NCBI GenBank assembly: GCA_937949455.1
Contig: CALEDU010000189.1
Coordinates: 1 to 6,867 of the forward strand
Direction: 5' to 3'
Length of the DNA stretch: 6,867 nt
DNA from: an uncultured Tepidimonas sp.
GTDB taxonomy: Bacteria; Pseudomonadota; Gammaproteobacteria; Burkholderiales; Burkholderiaceae_C
Shown: one piece after another, positions 1 through 5,679 of the stretch
How positions within the stretch are numbered: the first letter of the stretch is position 1
Layout of the letters: every line of letters begins with the position of its first letter
Notes under the pieces: generated by a model
Databases searched by the model: none
The model's input: the letters and a program-made list of their open reading frames with translations, nothing else
Told to the model about the DNA's origin: nothing
Position numbers and translations under genes: made by a program

Positions 1-287
1 TCCAGCCGGCCAAAAACGCTGGGGTCCCCGCCTTTGAGGCGGACCACCCGCGCGCCGGTGGCGGCATGGTGCAGCAGCAAGGCGTGAATCACCGCCTGTT
101 CCGTGGCGCGGCCAAAGCCGCGTTTGCCCACGTCGATCCAGCGGGCCTGTGGGGTCCAAGCCCGCAGGGCGGAGTCGGTCAGGGCGTCTGCCAGCACCAC
201 CTCGGCCTCGGCCAGCAGGCGCGCGCCGCGCACGGTGATCAGATCGGCTGCACCGGGGCCGGCGCCGATGAAAGCAATGCTTGCCAT
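1..287 (-). CDS. cobA: Uroporphyrinogen-III C-methyltransferase (SUMT), N-terminal part, truncated by window edge
   Basis: The enzyme transfers two methyl groups from S-adenosylmethionine to uroporphyrinogen III, giving precorrin-2, the first committed step to siroheme (and cobalamin). Only the first 95 residues are visible; the gene leaves the window at base 1. The start is the ATG at 287-285, one base after the cysN stop codon. It is followed at once by the family's N-terminal signature FIGAGPGAADLITVRGA (residues 6-22), whose GAGPG loop (8-12) begins the tetrapyrrole methylase fold. The second signature, RLKGGDPSVFGR (83-94), contains the GGDP SAM/substrate loop. Nothing shows whether the missing part is a stand-alone SUMT (about 250-280 residues) or longer. 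The N-terminus begins directly with the methylase domain, so it is not an E. coli-type CysG, which starts with a dehydrogenase/chelatase domain. As last visible gene of the sulfate reduction operon it supplies the siroheme precursor for CysI. Identification is secure; cobA is the usual symbol for this stand-alone form. Confidence 0.93.
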   Translation of the reverse strand, partial: MASIAFIGAGPGAADLITVRGARLLAEAEVVLADALTDSALRAWTPQARWIDVGKRGFGRATEQAVIHALLLHHAATGARVVRLKGGDPSVFGRL

Positions 288-288
288 A

Positions 289-1581
289 TCAGTCCACCAG
301 CACAGCGCCGCTGGTGCGGTGCGTGGCCGGATCGACGACGATCAGGGCGCCGCCCTCGGTCGAGCCGCTGAACGCCGTCAACGGCAGCGGCTCGGCCGTT
401 TCCACCACCACCCGCCCCAGGTCGTTGACGCCCAGGTGCTGGACCTCGACCGGCTCCAGCGTGTCGATATCCAGCCGGTGCTCGATGGCGGCAAGGCGCC
501 CCTGCACCCAGCGGTGGCCATGACGCAGCCAGTAGCGCCGCCCCACGACCGCAGGCTCGGGGTCCAGCCAGGCCAGGGTGGCGGCGAAGCGGCGGCGTCC
601 CTCCAGCGCACCGGGGGCCGCCAGCCAGTCGCCGCGCGAGACGTCGATGGCACGGTCCAGCACCAGCCCGACCGATTGGCCCGCGTCCCCCGCCGCCAGG
701 GGTTGGCCGGCGTGGTGCAGCACCTGCGCCACGTGCGCCGCCTCGCCGGAGGGAAAGACCGCCACCGCAGCGCCGGGGCGCACCGTGCCGGTGGCCATAC
801 GGCCCCAGCAGATGCGCGGCTGCTGGCCGGTGCCGTCCCCGCTGCGGGCCACCCACTGCACCGGCAGCCGCCAGGGGGCGTGGCTGTCTGGTTGTGGCGC
901 AGGCAGCGATTCCAGCAGCGCCAGCAGCGACGGTCCGTCGTACCAGCCGGCGTCCAGCGGCACGGTCACATTGTCCCCACGCAGGGCGGATACCGGCACG
1001 ATGCCGGCCGGCGCCAGCCCCGCCTGCTGGGCAAAGGTTTCGAGCGCCTCCCGCACCGCGGTGTAGGTGGCTGCGGCGTCCGGTACGGCATCGATTTTGT
1101 TGACGGCAAACACCAGATGCGGCACGCCCAGCCGGTGCGCCAGCAGCGCGTGGCGCCGGGTCTGGGGCAGCAGCGTCAAGGGGCGACGGGTCAGGTCGAG
1201 CTTGGTCACATCCACCAGCACCACGGCCGCGTGGCTGCCTGCGGCGGCGGTCACCATGTTGCGGGTGTACTGCTCATGCCCTGGCGCATCGGCGATGATG
1301 AATTTGCGCCGCGGCGTGGCGAAATAACGGTAGGCCACGTCGATGGTGATGCCTTGCTCGCGTTCGGCCTCCAGGCCATCGGTGAGCAGCGACAGGTCCA
1401 GCGCACCGCTGGCACGGCTGTGCCGACGCAGCGCGGCCACCTGGTCGGTCAGCAGCGCCCGGCTGTCGTAGAGCAGCCGGCCGATCAGCGTGCTCTTGCC
1501 GTCGTCCACGCTGCCGGCGGTCAGAAAGCGCAGCGCCGCGTGGCGGGGCGCCGCCTGCTGGGGGGGGATCGTGTCGTTCAT
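289..1581 (-). CDS. cysN: Sulfate adenylyltransferase subunit 1 (ATP sulfurylase GTPase subunit)
   Basis: This is the GTPase subunit of the CysDN ATP sulfurylase, which couples GTP hydrolysis to formation of APS from sulfate and ATP in the cytoplasm. The 430-residue protein is an EF-Tu-like translation-factor GTPase. Its motifs are the P-loop GSVDDGKST (residues 23-31), switch I Thr79 in GITID (77-81), DAPGH (98-102), NKID (161-164) and SAL (198-200), followed by two beta-barrel domains (about 235-320 and 325-425). It is shorter than E. coli CysN (475 residues) and carries no C-terminal APS kinase (CysC) extension, unlike the CysNC fusions. The start ATG at 1581-1579 shares one base with the cysD stop (TGATG) and has a Shine-Dalgarno-like GAGGG nine bases upstream (complement of 1591-1595), so translation is probably coupled to cysD. 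A run of eight C residues spans codons 5-8. Identification is firm. Confidence 0.97.
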   Translation of the reverse strand: MNDTIPPQQAAPRHAALRFLTAGSVDDGKSTLIGRLLYDSRALLTDQVAALRRHSRASGALDLSLLTDGLEAEREQGITIDVAYRYFATPRRKFIIADAPGHEQYTRNMVTAAAGSHAAVVLVDVTKLDLTRRPLTLLPQTRRHALLAHRLGVPHLVFAVNKIDAVPDAAATYTAVREALETFAQQAGLAPAGIVPVSALRGDNVTVPLDAGWYDGPSLLALLESLPAPQPDSHAPWRLPVQWVARSGDGTGQQPRICWGRMATGTVRPGAAVAVFPSGEAAHVAQVLHHAGQPLAAGDAGQSVGLVLDRAIDVSRGDWLAAPGALEGRRRFAATLAWLDPEPAVVGRRYWLRHGHRWVQGRLAAIEHRLDIDTLEPVEVQHLGVNDLGRVVVETAEPLPLTAFSGSTEGGALIVVDPATHRTSGAVLVD

Positions 1582-2540
1582 CAGAAGTAGCCCTCGCGCT
1601 TGCGTCGCTCCATCGCGGCGTCACTGGTGCGGTCGTCCACCCGGGTGGCACCGCGCTCGCTGACGTCGGCGCACAGCGTCTCGGCCACGATGGCCTCGGC
1701 GCTGTCGGCCGTGCTCTCTACCGGGCAGGTGCAGGTCATGTCGCCCACGGTGCGAAAGCGCACGCGCACGGTCTCGACGGTCTCGTCCGCGCGCGGCGGC
1801 GTGACCGGCGTCACCGGCACCAGCAGCCCCTGGCGGCGCACCACGGCGCGCTCGTGCGCCCAGTACAGCGTCGGCAGCGCGATGCGCTCGCGTGCGATGT
1901 AGGCCCAGACATCCAACTCGGTCCAGTTGCTGATCGGAAAGGCCCGCATGTGTTCGCCCGGCTGCAGCCGGGTGTTGAACAGCGTCCACAGCTCTGGCCG
2001 CTGGGCCTTGGGCTGCCATTGGCCGAAGGCGTCGCGGTGGCTGAAGATGCGCTCCTTGGCGCGGGCCTTTTCCTCATCTCGGCGAGCTCCGCCGATCAGC
2101 ACATCGAAGCGCTGCGCCTCGACCGCCTCCAACAGGGTGACACTCTGGTGCGCATTGCGCGAAGCCAGCGGGTCCGCCAGCCGTACCGTGCCGCGCGCGA
2201 TCGAGTCTTCCACCGAAGCGACGATCAGCGTGTCGCCGTGGCGCTGCACCAGCTCGTCGCGAAAGGCGATCACCTCTGGGAAGTTGTGCCCGGTGTCTAC
2301 ATGCAGCAGCGGCAGCGGCAGCCGCCCGCTCCAGCCGCCGTCGGGGCGGCGATGTTGGAAGGCTTTGCGCGCCAGATGCAGCACGACGCACGAGTCCTTG
2401 CCGCCCGAGAACAGCAGCGCCGGGCGCTCGAAAGCGGCGACGGCTTCGCGCAACAGATAAATGCCTTCTTCCTCCAGCGCGTCGAGGTGGCGCCAGTCGA
2501 TGTCGGGCAGCAGATGATGGGGGGTGACAGGGGCGTTCAT
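1581..2540 (-). CDS. cysD: Sulfate adenylyltransferase subunit 2 (ATP sulfurylase catalytic subunit)
   Basis: This is the catalytic subunit of CysDN: it adenylylates sulfate with ATP, releasing pyrophosphate and APS. The 319-residue protein is an N-type ATP pyrophosphatase. The PP-loop SGGKDS lies at residues 45-50, followed by HVDTGHNFPE (80-89), the basic substrate loop GGARRDEEKARAKER (150-164), FPISNWTELDVWAYI (201-215) and the characteristic C-terminus RRKREGYF. E. coli CysD is about 300 residues, so it is full length. Residues 265-277 read VGDMTCTCPVEST, with a Cys-X-Cys where, from memory, E. coli CysD has none; I think this is common in betaproteobacterial homologues. The ATG at 2540-2538 overlaps the cysH stop codon by four bases (ATGA), which argues for translational coupling; no strong Shine-Dalgarno sequence is visible. 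The gene sits between cysH and cysN, its expected partner. Identification is firm. Confidence 0.97.
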   Translation of the reverse strand: MNAPVTPHHLLPDIDWRHLDALEEEGIYLLREAVAAFERPALLFSGGKDSCVVLHLARKAFQHRRPDGGWSGRLPLPLLHVDTGHNFPEVIAFRDELVQRHGDTLIVASVEDSIARGTVRLADPLASRNAHQSVTLLEAVEAQRFDVLIGGARRDEEKARAKERIFSHRDAFGQWQPKAQRPELWTLFNTRLQPGEHMRAFPISNWTELDVWAYIARERIALPTLYWAHERAVVRRQGLLVPVTPVTPPRADETVETVRVRFRTVGDMTCTCPVESTADSAEAIVAETLCADVSERGATRVDDRTSDAAMERRKREGYF

Positions 2541-3349
2541 ACGGGGCTCAGGTCAGGGGATCCAGGGGTGGGCAAAGTCACCAAGGGGTGGCGCTCGACA
2601 TGCAATCCGCATTCGCGGGTGTCGTCGTGCTCCCACCACCAGCGGCCGGCGCGAAAGTCCTCGCCGACGGCGATGGGGCGCGTGCATGGGGCGCAGCCGA
2701 TGGAGGGCATGAAAGCATCGTGCAGCGGGTTGTAGGGCACCCCGTGGCGGGCGATGTGGTGCCACACGTCGGCCCACGACCAGTCGGCCAACGGGTTGAG
2801 CTTGAGGCGCCCCTTGGCATCCCGCACTTGCAACGGCACGTCGGCACGGGCGGCGGATTGCTCGCGCCGCAGCCCGGTGATCCAGGCCTGCCGCCCTGCC
2901 AGCATCTGCTCCAACGGGGCCAGCTTGCGCAGTGCGCAGCACGCGTGGCGCAGCTCCCGGCTGCGGTACATGGCGTGCAGGCCGTGTTCACGCTCGAAGG
3001 CGTCCAACGCCGCCGGGTCCGGCCGAAACACCTCGACCGCCAGGCCGTAGTGCGTCTGTAGCCGGTCGATCAGCGCCCGCGTCTCGGGGTGTAAGCGGCC
3101 GGTGTCCAGCGTGGCCACGGCGATGGGCAGACCGTGGCGGGCGATCAAATCCGTCAGCACCATGTCCTCCGCCCCCAGGCTGGTGGCCAGCACGATGCGG
3201 CCCGCATGGGCAACCGCAGCCTCGTGCAAGCACTGCAGCGTGGTAGCCACGCGCTGCGCATGGCCAGGCGTCTCGCGGGCGTACAGCGCGATGGCACGGC
3301 CCGGCTCGGCGGGGGGGATATCGATCCGCAGCGACAGGGGTTTAGCCAT
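2537..3349 (-). CDS. cysH: Assimilatory adenylyl-sulfate (APS) reductase, [4Fe-4S] type
   Basis: The enzyme reduces activated sulfate to sulfite and AMP using thioredoxin or glutaredoxin. The 270-residue protein has the PAPS/APS reductase fold, with a P-loop-like SLGAED (57-62), LDTGRLHPET (81-90) and the RREQS motif (161-165). Two cysteine pairs, Cys137-Cys138 and Cys219-x2-Cys222, match the four ligands of the iron-sulfur cluster in the APS reductases of Pseudomonas and plants. The catalytic cysteine is Cys247 in RECGLH. E. coli-type PAPS reductases lack the two pairs, so APS is the predicted substrate (EC 1.8.4.10). This agrees with the lack of an APS kinase here. The frame stays open upstream to 3514, but the conserved protein begins at the ATG at 3349-3347. 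That start has GGAG seven bases upstream (complement of 3357-3360) and overlaps the end of the DUF934 gene by eight bases. The upstream extension is Cys/Ser/Arg-rich and lies out of frame inside the neighbour. Confidence 0.95.
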   Translation of the reverse strand: MAKPLSLRIDIPPAEPGRAIALYARETPGHAQRVATTLQCLHEAAVAHAGRIVLATSLGAEDMVLTDLIARHGLPIAVATLDTGRLHPETRALIDRLQTHYGLAVEVFRPDPAALDAFEREHGLHAMYRSRELRHACCALRKLAPLEQMLAGRQAWITGLRREQSAARADVPLQVRDAKGRLKLNPLADWSWADVWHHIARHGVPYNPLHDAFMPSIGCAPCTRPIAVGEDFRAGRWWWEHDDTRECGLHVERHPLVTLPTPGSPDLSPV

Positions 3350-3827
3350 GGGCGCGCTCCGGTGCCGTGCGTGCGCGGCGGGCGTCGGGTTGATAGTGGC
3401 CGTCGAATGCCAGCAGCGCCTGCCGTGCGACGTCGATCGATTCGCCCGGGCGCAGCACCGCTGCGTCGAAGCCGCTGCGCCACAGCAGCAGTGCCATGTC
3501 GGGGATGACGTCACCCACGGCGCGGATCTGGCCGCGCCAGCGCCAGCGGCCGCGCAGCAGCCGGGCCTGGCTATAGGCCCGGCCGTCGGTCCATCGGGGG
3601 AAGGTCAGTGCGATCAGCTCCAGCCGCGGCAGGTCGTCCACCAGCTCGGCGACATCCGCGTCGTTGGGCCAGATCACCCCGACCGGGACTTCGGCCGGCC
3701 AGCCGGCGCGCACGGCGCGCCACTGGTCGTGCCTGAGCAACAGGCCGGCGGCCGGGCGGGGTACCGCCTCGTCCGGTGCGGGGCACCACAGGTCTGCGTG
3801 GGGGTCGATGAAGTGCAAGGTCGTCAT
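3342..3827 (-). CDS. DUF934 family protein, sulfite reductase-associated, unknown function
   Basis: This 161-residue soluble protein belongs, as I recognise it, to the DUF934 family (COG3749). It is an uncharacterised family that recurs beside cysI and cysH in proteobacteria; its biochemical role is not established to my knowledge. The most family-like stretch is FPRWTDGRAYSQARLLRGR (76-94), followed by IRAVGDVIPDM (101-111) and RSGFDAAVL (117-125). There is a WPNDADV motif at 53-59. I see no signal peptide, no membrane segment and no metal- or cofactor-binding cysteine motif; the only cysteine is Cys15. The start is the ATG at 3827-3825, ten bases after the cysI stop. The frame is open to 4001, but the upstream part overlaps cysI coding and looks like out-of-frame sequence. 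The last codons overlap the cysH Shine-Dalgarno sequence and start. Its position between the two reductases suggests a role in sulfite reduction, for example assembly, electron delivery or regulation; this is inference only. Confidence 0.88.
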   Translation of the reverse strand: MTTLHFIDPHADLWCPAPDEAVPRPAAGLLLRHDQWRAVRAGWPAEVPVGVIWPNDADVAELVDDLPRLELIALTFPRWTDGRAYSQARLLRGRWRWRGQIRAVGDVIPDMALLLWRSGFDAAVLRPGESIDVARQALLAFDGHYQPDARRARTAPERAHG

Positions 3828-3837
3828 GGCGGCGGGC

Positions 3838-5589
3838 TCAGGCGGGGACGGCGGTCGTGTGGCGCACGGCATCGGTGGCGGTGCGGAAAGGCTCCAGCCC
3901 CAGCCGGGTGAGCGTGTCCAGGAAGCGTTCGCCCGGAGTGCGCTGCTCCAGGTAGGTCGCCACCACGGCGTCCAGGGCATCGACGATCTCGTCGGCGGCA
4001 AAGGCGGGGCCGACCACCCGCCCAGCGCGCGCCGGGCCGTGGCGCGCCTGCCCGTCCGAGCCGCCCAGCGTGAGCTGGTACCACTCGCTGCCGTCTTTGT
4101 CTACCCCCAGAATGCCGATGTGCCCGCTGTGGTGGTGTCCGCAGGAGTTCATGCAGCCGCTGACGTGCAGCGCCAATTCGCCGATGGCTTCCAGCTCGTC
4201 GGGTTCCTGGTAGCGCTCGAGCACGGCCGCTGCAATGGGCAAGGTGCGCGCGTTGGCCAGGCTGCACAGGTCGCCGCCCGGGCAGGCGATCAAATCGGTC
4301 AGCAGGCCATGGTTGGCGGCGCCGAAGCCCACCGCCCGCGCGGCCCGCCACAGGGCGGGCAGATCGGCCTCGCGTACCCAGGGCAGCAGCAGATTCTGTT
4401 CGTGCGTCACGCGCACCTCGCCGGCGCTGAAACGGTCCGCCAGATCGGCCGCTGCGTCCAGCTGGTCGGCACTGGCATCGCCCGGCGGCTGCCCGGCGCG
4501 CTTGAGTGTGAGCGTGACCGCGCACAGTCCGGGCAGCCGGTGCGCCTGCACATGGCGCTGGTGCCAGCGCCAATAGGCAGGCGGCAACGCCTCGGTCGCT
4601 TCGACCGATGCAGTGGCCGCTGACGCGGCGGTCGATCGGGTTTCGGCCGCCCAACCCGGCGCGGGGGCGAAGTGCGCCTGGATCTCGGCCAGTCCTGCCT
4701 CTGTCAGCCGCAGTTGCGCGCCCAGTGCATCGTCGTCACGCAGTGCCCGGTATTCGGCCTCCACCGCGTCCACGAAGCGCTGCCCTTCGGCCTTCACCAA
4801 AATCTTTAGCCGGGCTTTATAGAGGTTGTCGCGTCGCCCGAACAGGTTGTACACGCGCAGGATCGCTTCCAGATACAGCACGATCTCCTGCCACGGCACA
4901 AAGGCGCGCAGCTCCGGCGCGATGAGCGGCGTGCGCCCCATGCCGCCACCCGCCAGCACGCGAAAGCCCACCGTGCCGTTGGCGTCGCGGCGCAGTTGCA
5001 GGCCGATGTCGTGCCAGGCGATGGCCGCGCGGTCGTCCGCCGCGCCCGTGACGGCGATCTTGAACTTGCGCGGCAGGAAGGCGAACTCCGGGTGCAGCGT
5101 GCTCCATTGGCGCAGCAACTCGCAATAGGGGCGGGGGTCCACGACTTCGTCCGGGGCAATGCCGGCCAGCGCATCGGTGGTGATGTTGCGGATGCAGTGG
5201 CCGCTGGTCTGGATGCCGTGCAAGTCGGCCTCGGCCAGCACATCCATTACATCGGCCGCGCGGGCCAGTGGGATCCAGTTGAATTGGATGTTTTGCCGCG
5301 TGGTGAAGTGGCCGAAACCACCCTGGCCGGCCCACGGCCCGTCGGTGACGCGGTCAAACTCGCGCGCCACGCGCGCCAGGGTGCGCAGCTGGCGGCTGCT
5401 CAGTTCCCCATAGGGGATGGCCACGCGCAGCATGGGCGCGTGGCGCTGCACATACCAGCCGTTTTGCAGCCGCAGCGGCCGAAAATCGTCGGCGCTGAGC
5501 TGCCCGGCCAGGTGCCGCCGCAACTGATCGCGGAACTGGGCGGCACGTTGGCGAATGAGGCGTCGGTCGAAGTCGGAGTACCGGTACAT
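3838..5589 (-). CDS. cysI: Sulfite reductase hemoprotein (nitrite/sulfite reductase family, siroheme and [4Fe-4S])
   Basis: This enzyme carries out the six-electron reduction of sulfite to sulfide. The preferred start, ATG at 5589-5587 (MYRYSDFD), gives 583 residues; an in-frame ATG at 5607 would add six. The protein shows the duplicated plan of siroheme reductases: ferredoxin-like half domains at about 35-105 and 340-405, each followed by a siroheme/[4Fe-4S] domain. Residues matching the E. coli anion- and siroheme-binding set are Arg98 (TTRQN), Arg134 (HCIRN), Lys175 and Lys177 (RKFKIAV). Cluster cysteines are Cys436 and Cys442 (CPGGDLC) and Cys479 and Cys483 (GCMNSC). A low-complexity Ala/Thr/Ser-rich linker (about 315-335) joins the halves. 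The HHHSGHIG tail after the last cysteine recalls ferredoxin-type nitrite reductases, but the cys operon argues for sulfite as substrate. No flavoprotein partner cysJ is present, so the electron donor is unknown (a ferredoxin or a distant CysJ). It is the first gene of the tightly packed block. Confidence 0.94.
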   Translation of the reverse strand: MYRYSDFDRRLIRQRAAQFRDQLRRHLAGQLSADDFRPLRLQNGWYVQRHAPMLRVAIPYGELSSRQLRTLARVAREFDRVTDGPWAGQGGFGHFTTRQNIQFNWIPLARAADVMDVLAEADLHGIQTSGHCIRNITTDALAGIAPDEVVDPRPYCELLRQWSTLHPEFAFLPRKFKIAVTGAADDRAAIAWHDIGLQLRRDANGTVGFRVLAGGGMGRTPLIAPELRAFVPWQEIVLYLEAILRVYNLFGRRDNLYKARLKILVKAEGQRFVDAVEAEYRALRDDDALGAQLRLTEAGLAEIQAHFAPAPGWAAETRSTAASAATASVEATEALPPAYWRWHQRHVQAHRLPGLCAVTLTLKRAGQPPGDASADQLDAAADLADRFSAGEVRVTHEQNLLLPWVREADLPALWRAARAVGFGAANHGLLTDLIACPGGDLCSLANARTLPIAAAVLERYQEPDELEAIGELALHVSGCMNSCGHHHSGHIGILGVDKDGSEWYQLTLGGSDGQARHGPARAGRVVGPAFAADEIVDALDAVVATYLEQRTPGERFLDTLTRLGLEPFRTATDAVRHTTAVPA

Positions 5590-5618
5590 CGCGGGGCATC
5601 CAGTCATGAATGCCCGTC

Positions 5619-5672
5619 ATTCTCCATTTCGGTTATGAAAAAACCAACGAAAATATTGTTTTATATCTATAA
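5619..5672 (-). promoter_or_regulatory. Candidate cys operon promoter with LysR-type (CysB-like) operator half-sites
   Basis: Two inverted repeats lie in the AT-rich gap upstream of cysI. One is GGTT-N7-AACC at 5631-5645, which fits the general T-N11-A layout of LysR-type sites. The other is TTATA-N2-TATAA at 5661-5672. Reading toward cysI, TTGGTT (complement of 5642-5647) and GAGAAT (complement of 5619-5624) lie 17 bases apart and could be weak -35 and -10 elements. Transcription would then start near 5612, with a leader of about 20-25 bases. A poor basal promoter next to AT-rich operator DNA would suit activation by CysB, the LysR-type regulator known to control cys genes in proteobacteria. 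The CysB assignment is inference; no cysB is in the window. Confidence 0.4.
5661..5672. repeat. Short inverted repeat TTATA-N2-TATAA
   Basis: The plus strand reads TTATATCTATAA: two perfect five-base arms around a two-base centre. It lies in the AT-rich gap, 72-83 bases upstream of the cysI start, where an activator could bind. It could also be chance in AT-rich DNA. Confidence 0.5.
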
Positions 5673-5679
5673 CTGCTGT

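Larger units (their letters stand above)
5590..5679. other. AT-rich intergenic region between cbiX and cysI
   Basis: These 90 bases separate the cbiX stop from the cysI start and are the only real gap within the minus-strand train. The part from about 5631 to 5672 is strikingly AT-rich against high-GC surroundings. No convincing small gene is visible. It contains two inverted repeats and a weak promoter candidate, listed separately. Confidence 0.85.

Noticed and set aside
289..1581. CysNC fusion (ATP sulfurylase with APS kinase)
   Set aside because: The protein ends at 430 residues, after the third domain, with no second P-loop or kinase domain.
103..1590. Long plus-strand open frame of 495 codons across cysN
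   Set aside because: It is antisense to cysN, which has all five GTPase motifs. The translated product is Arg/Gln/Ala-rich with no family resemblance. Such mirror frames are common in high-GC DNA.
1854..2735. Plus-strand open frame of 293 codons opposite cysD and cysH
   Set aside because: It crosses the junction of two well-supported genes on the other strand and its product has no recognisable motif.
3350..3514. 55-residue N-terminal extension of CysH
   Set aside because: It overlaps the DUF934 gene in another frame and is Cys/Ser/Arg-rich without family similarity. The ATG at 3349 has a good ribosome binding site.
3828..4001. 58-residue N-terminal extension of the DUF934 protein
   Set aside because: It lies inside the conserved C-terminal coding of cysI in another frame and looks like shadow sequence.
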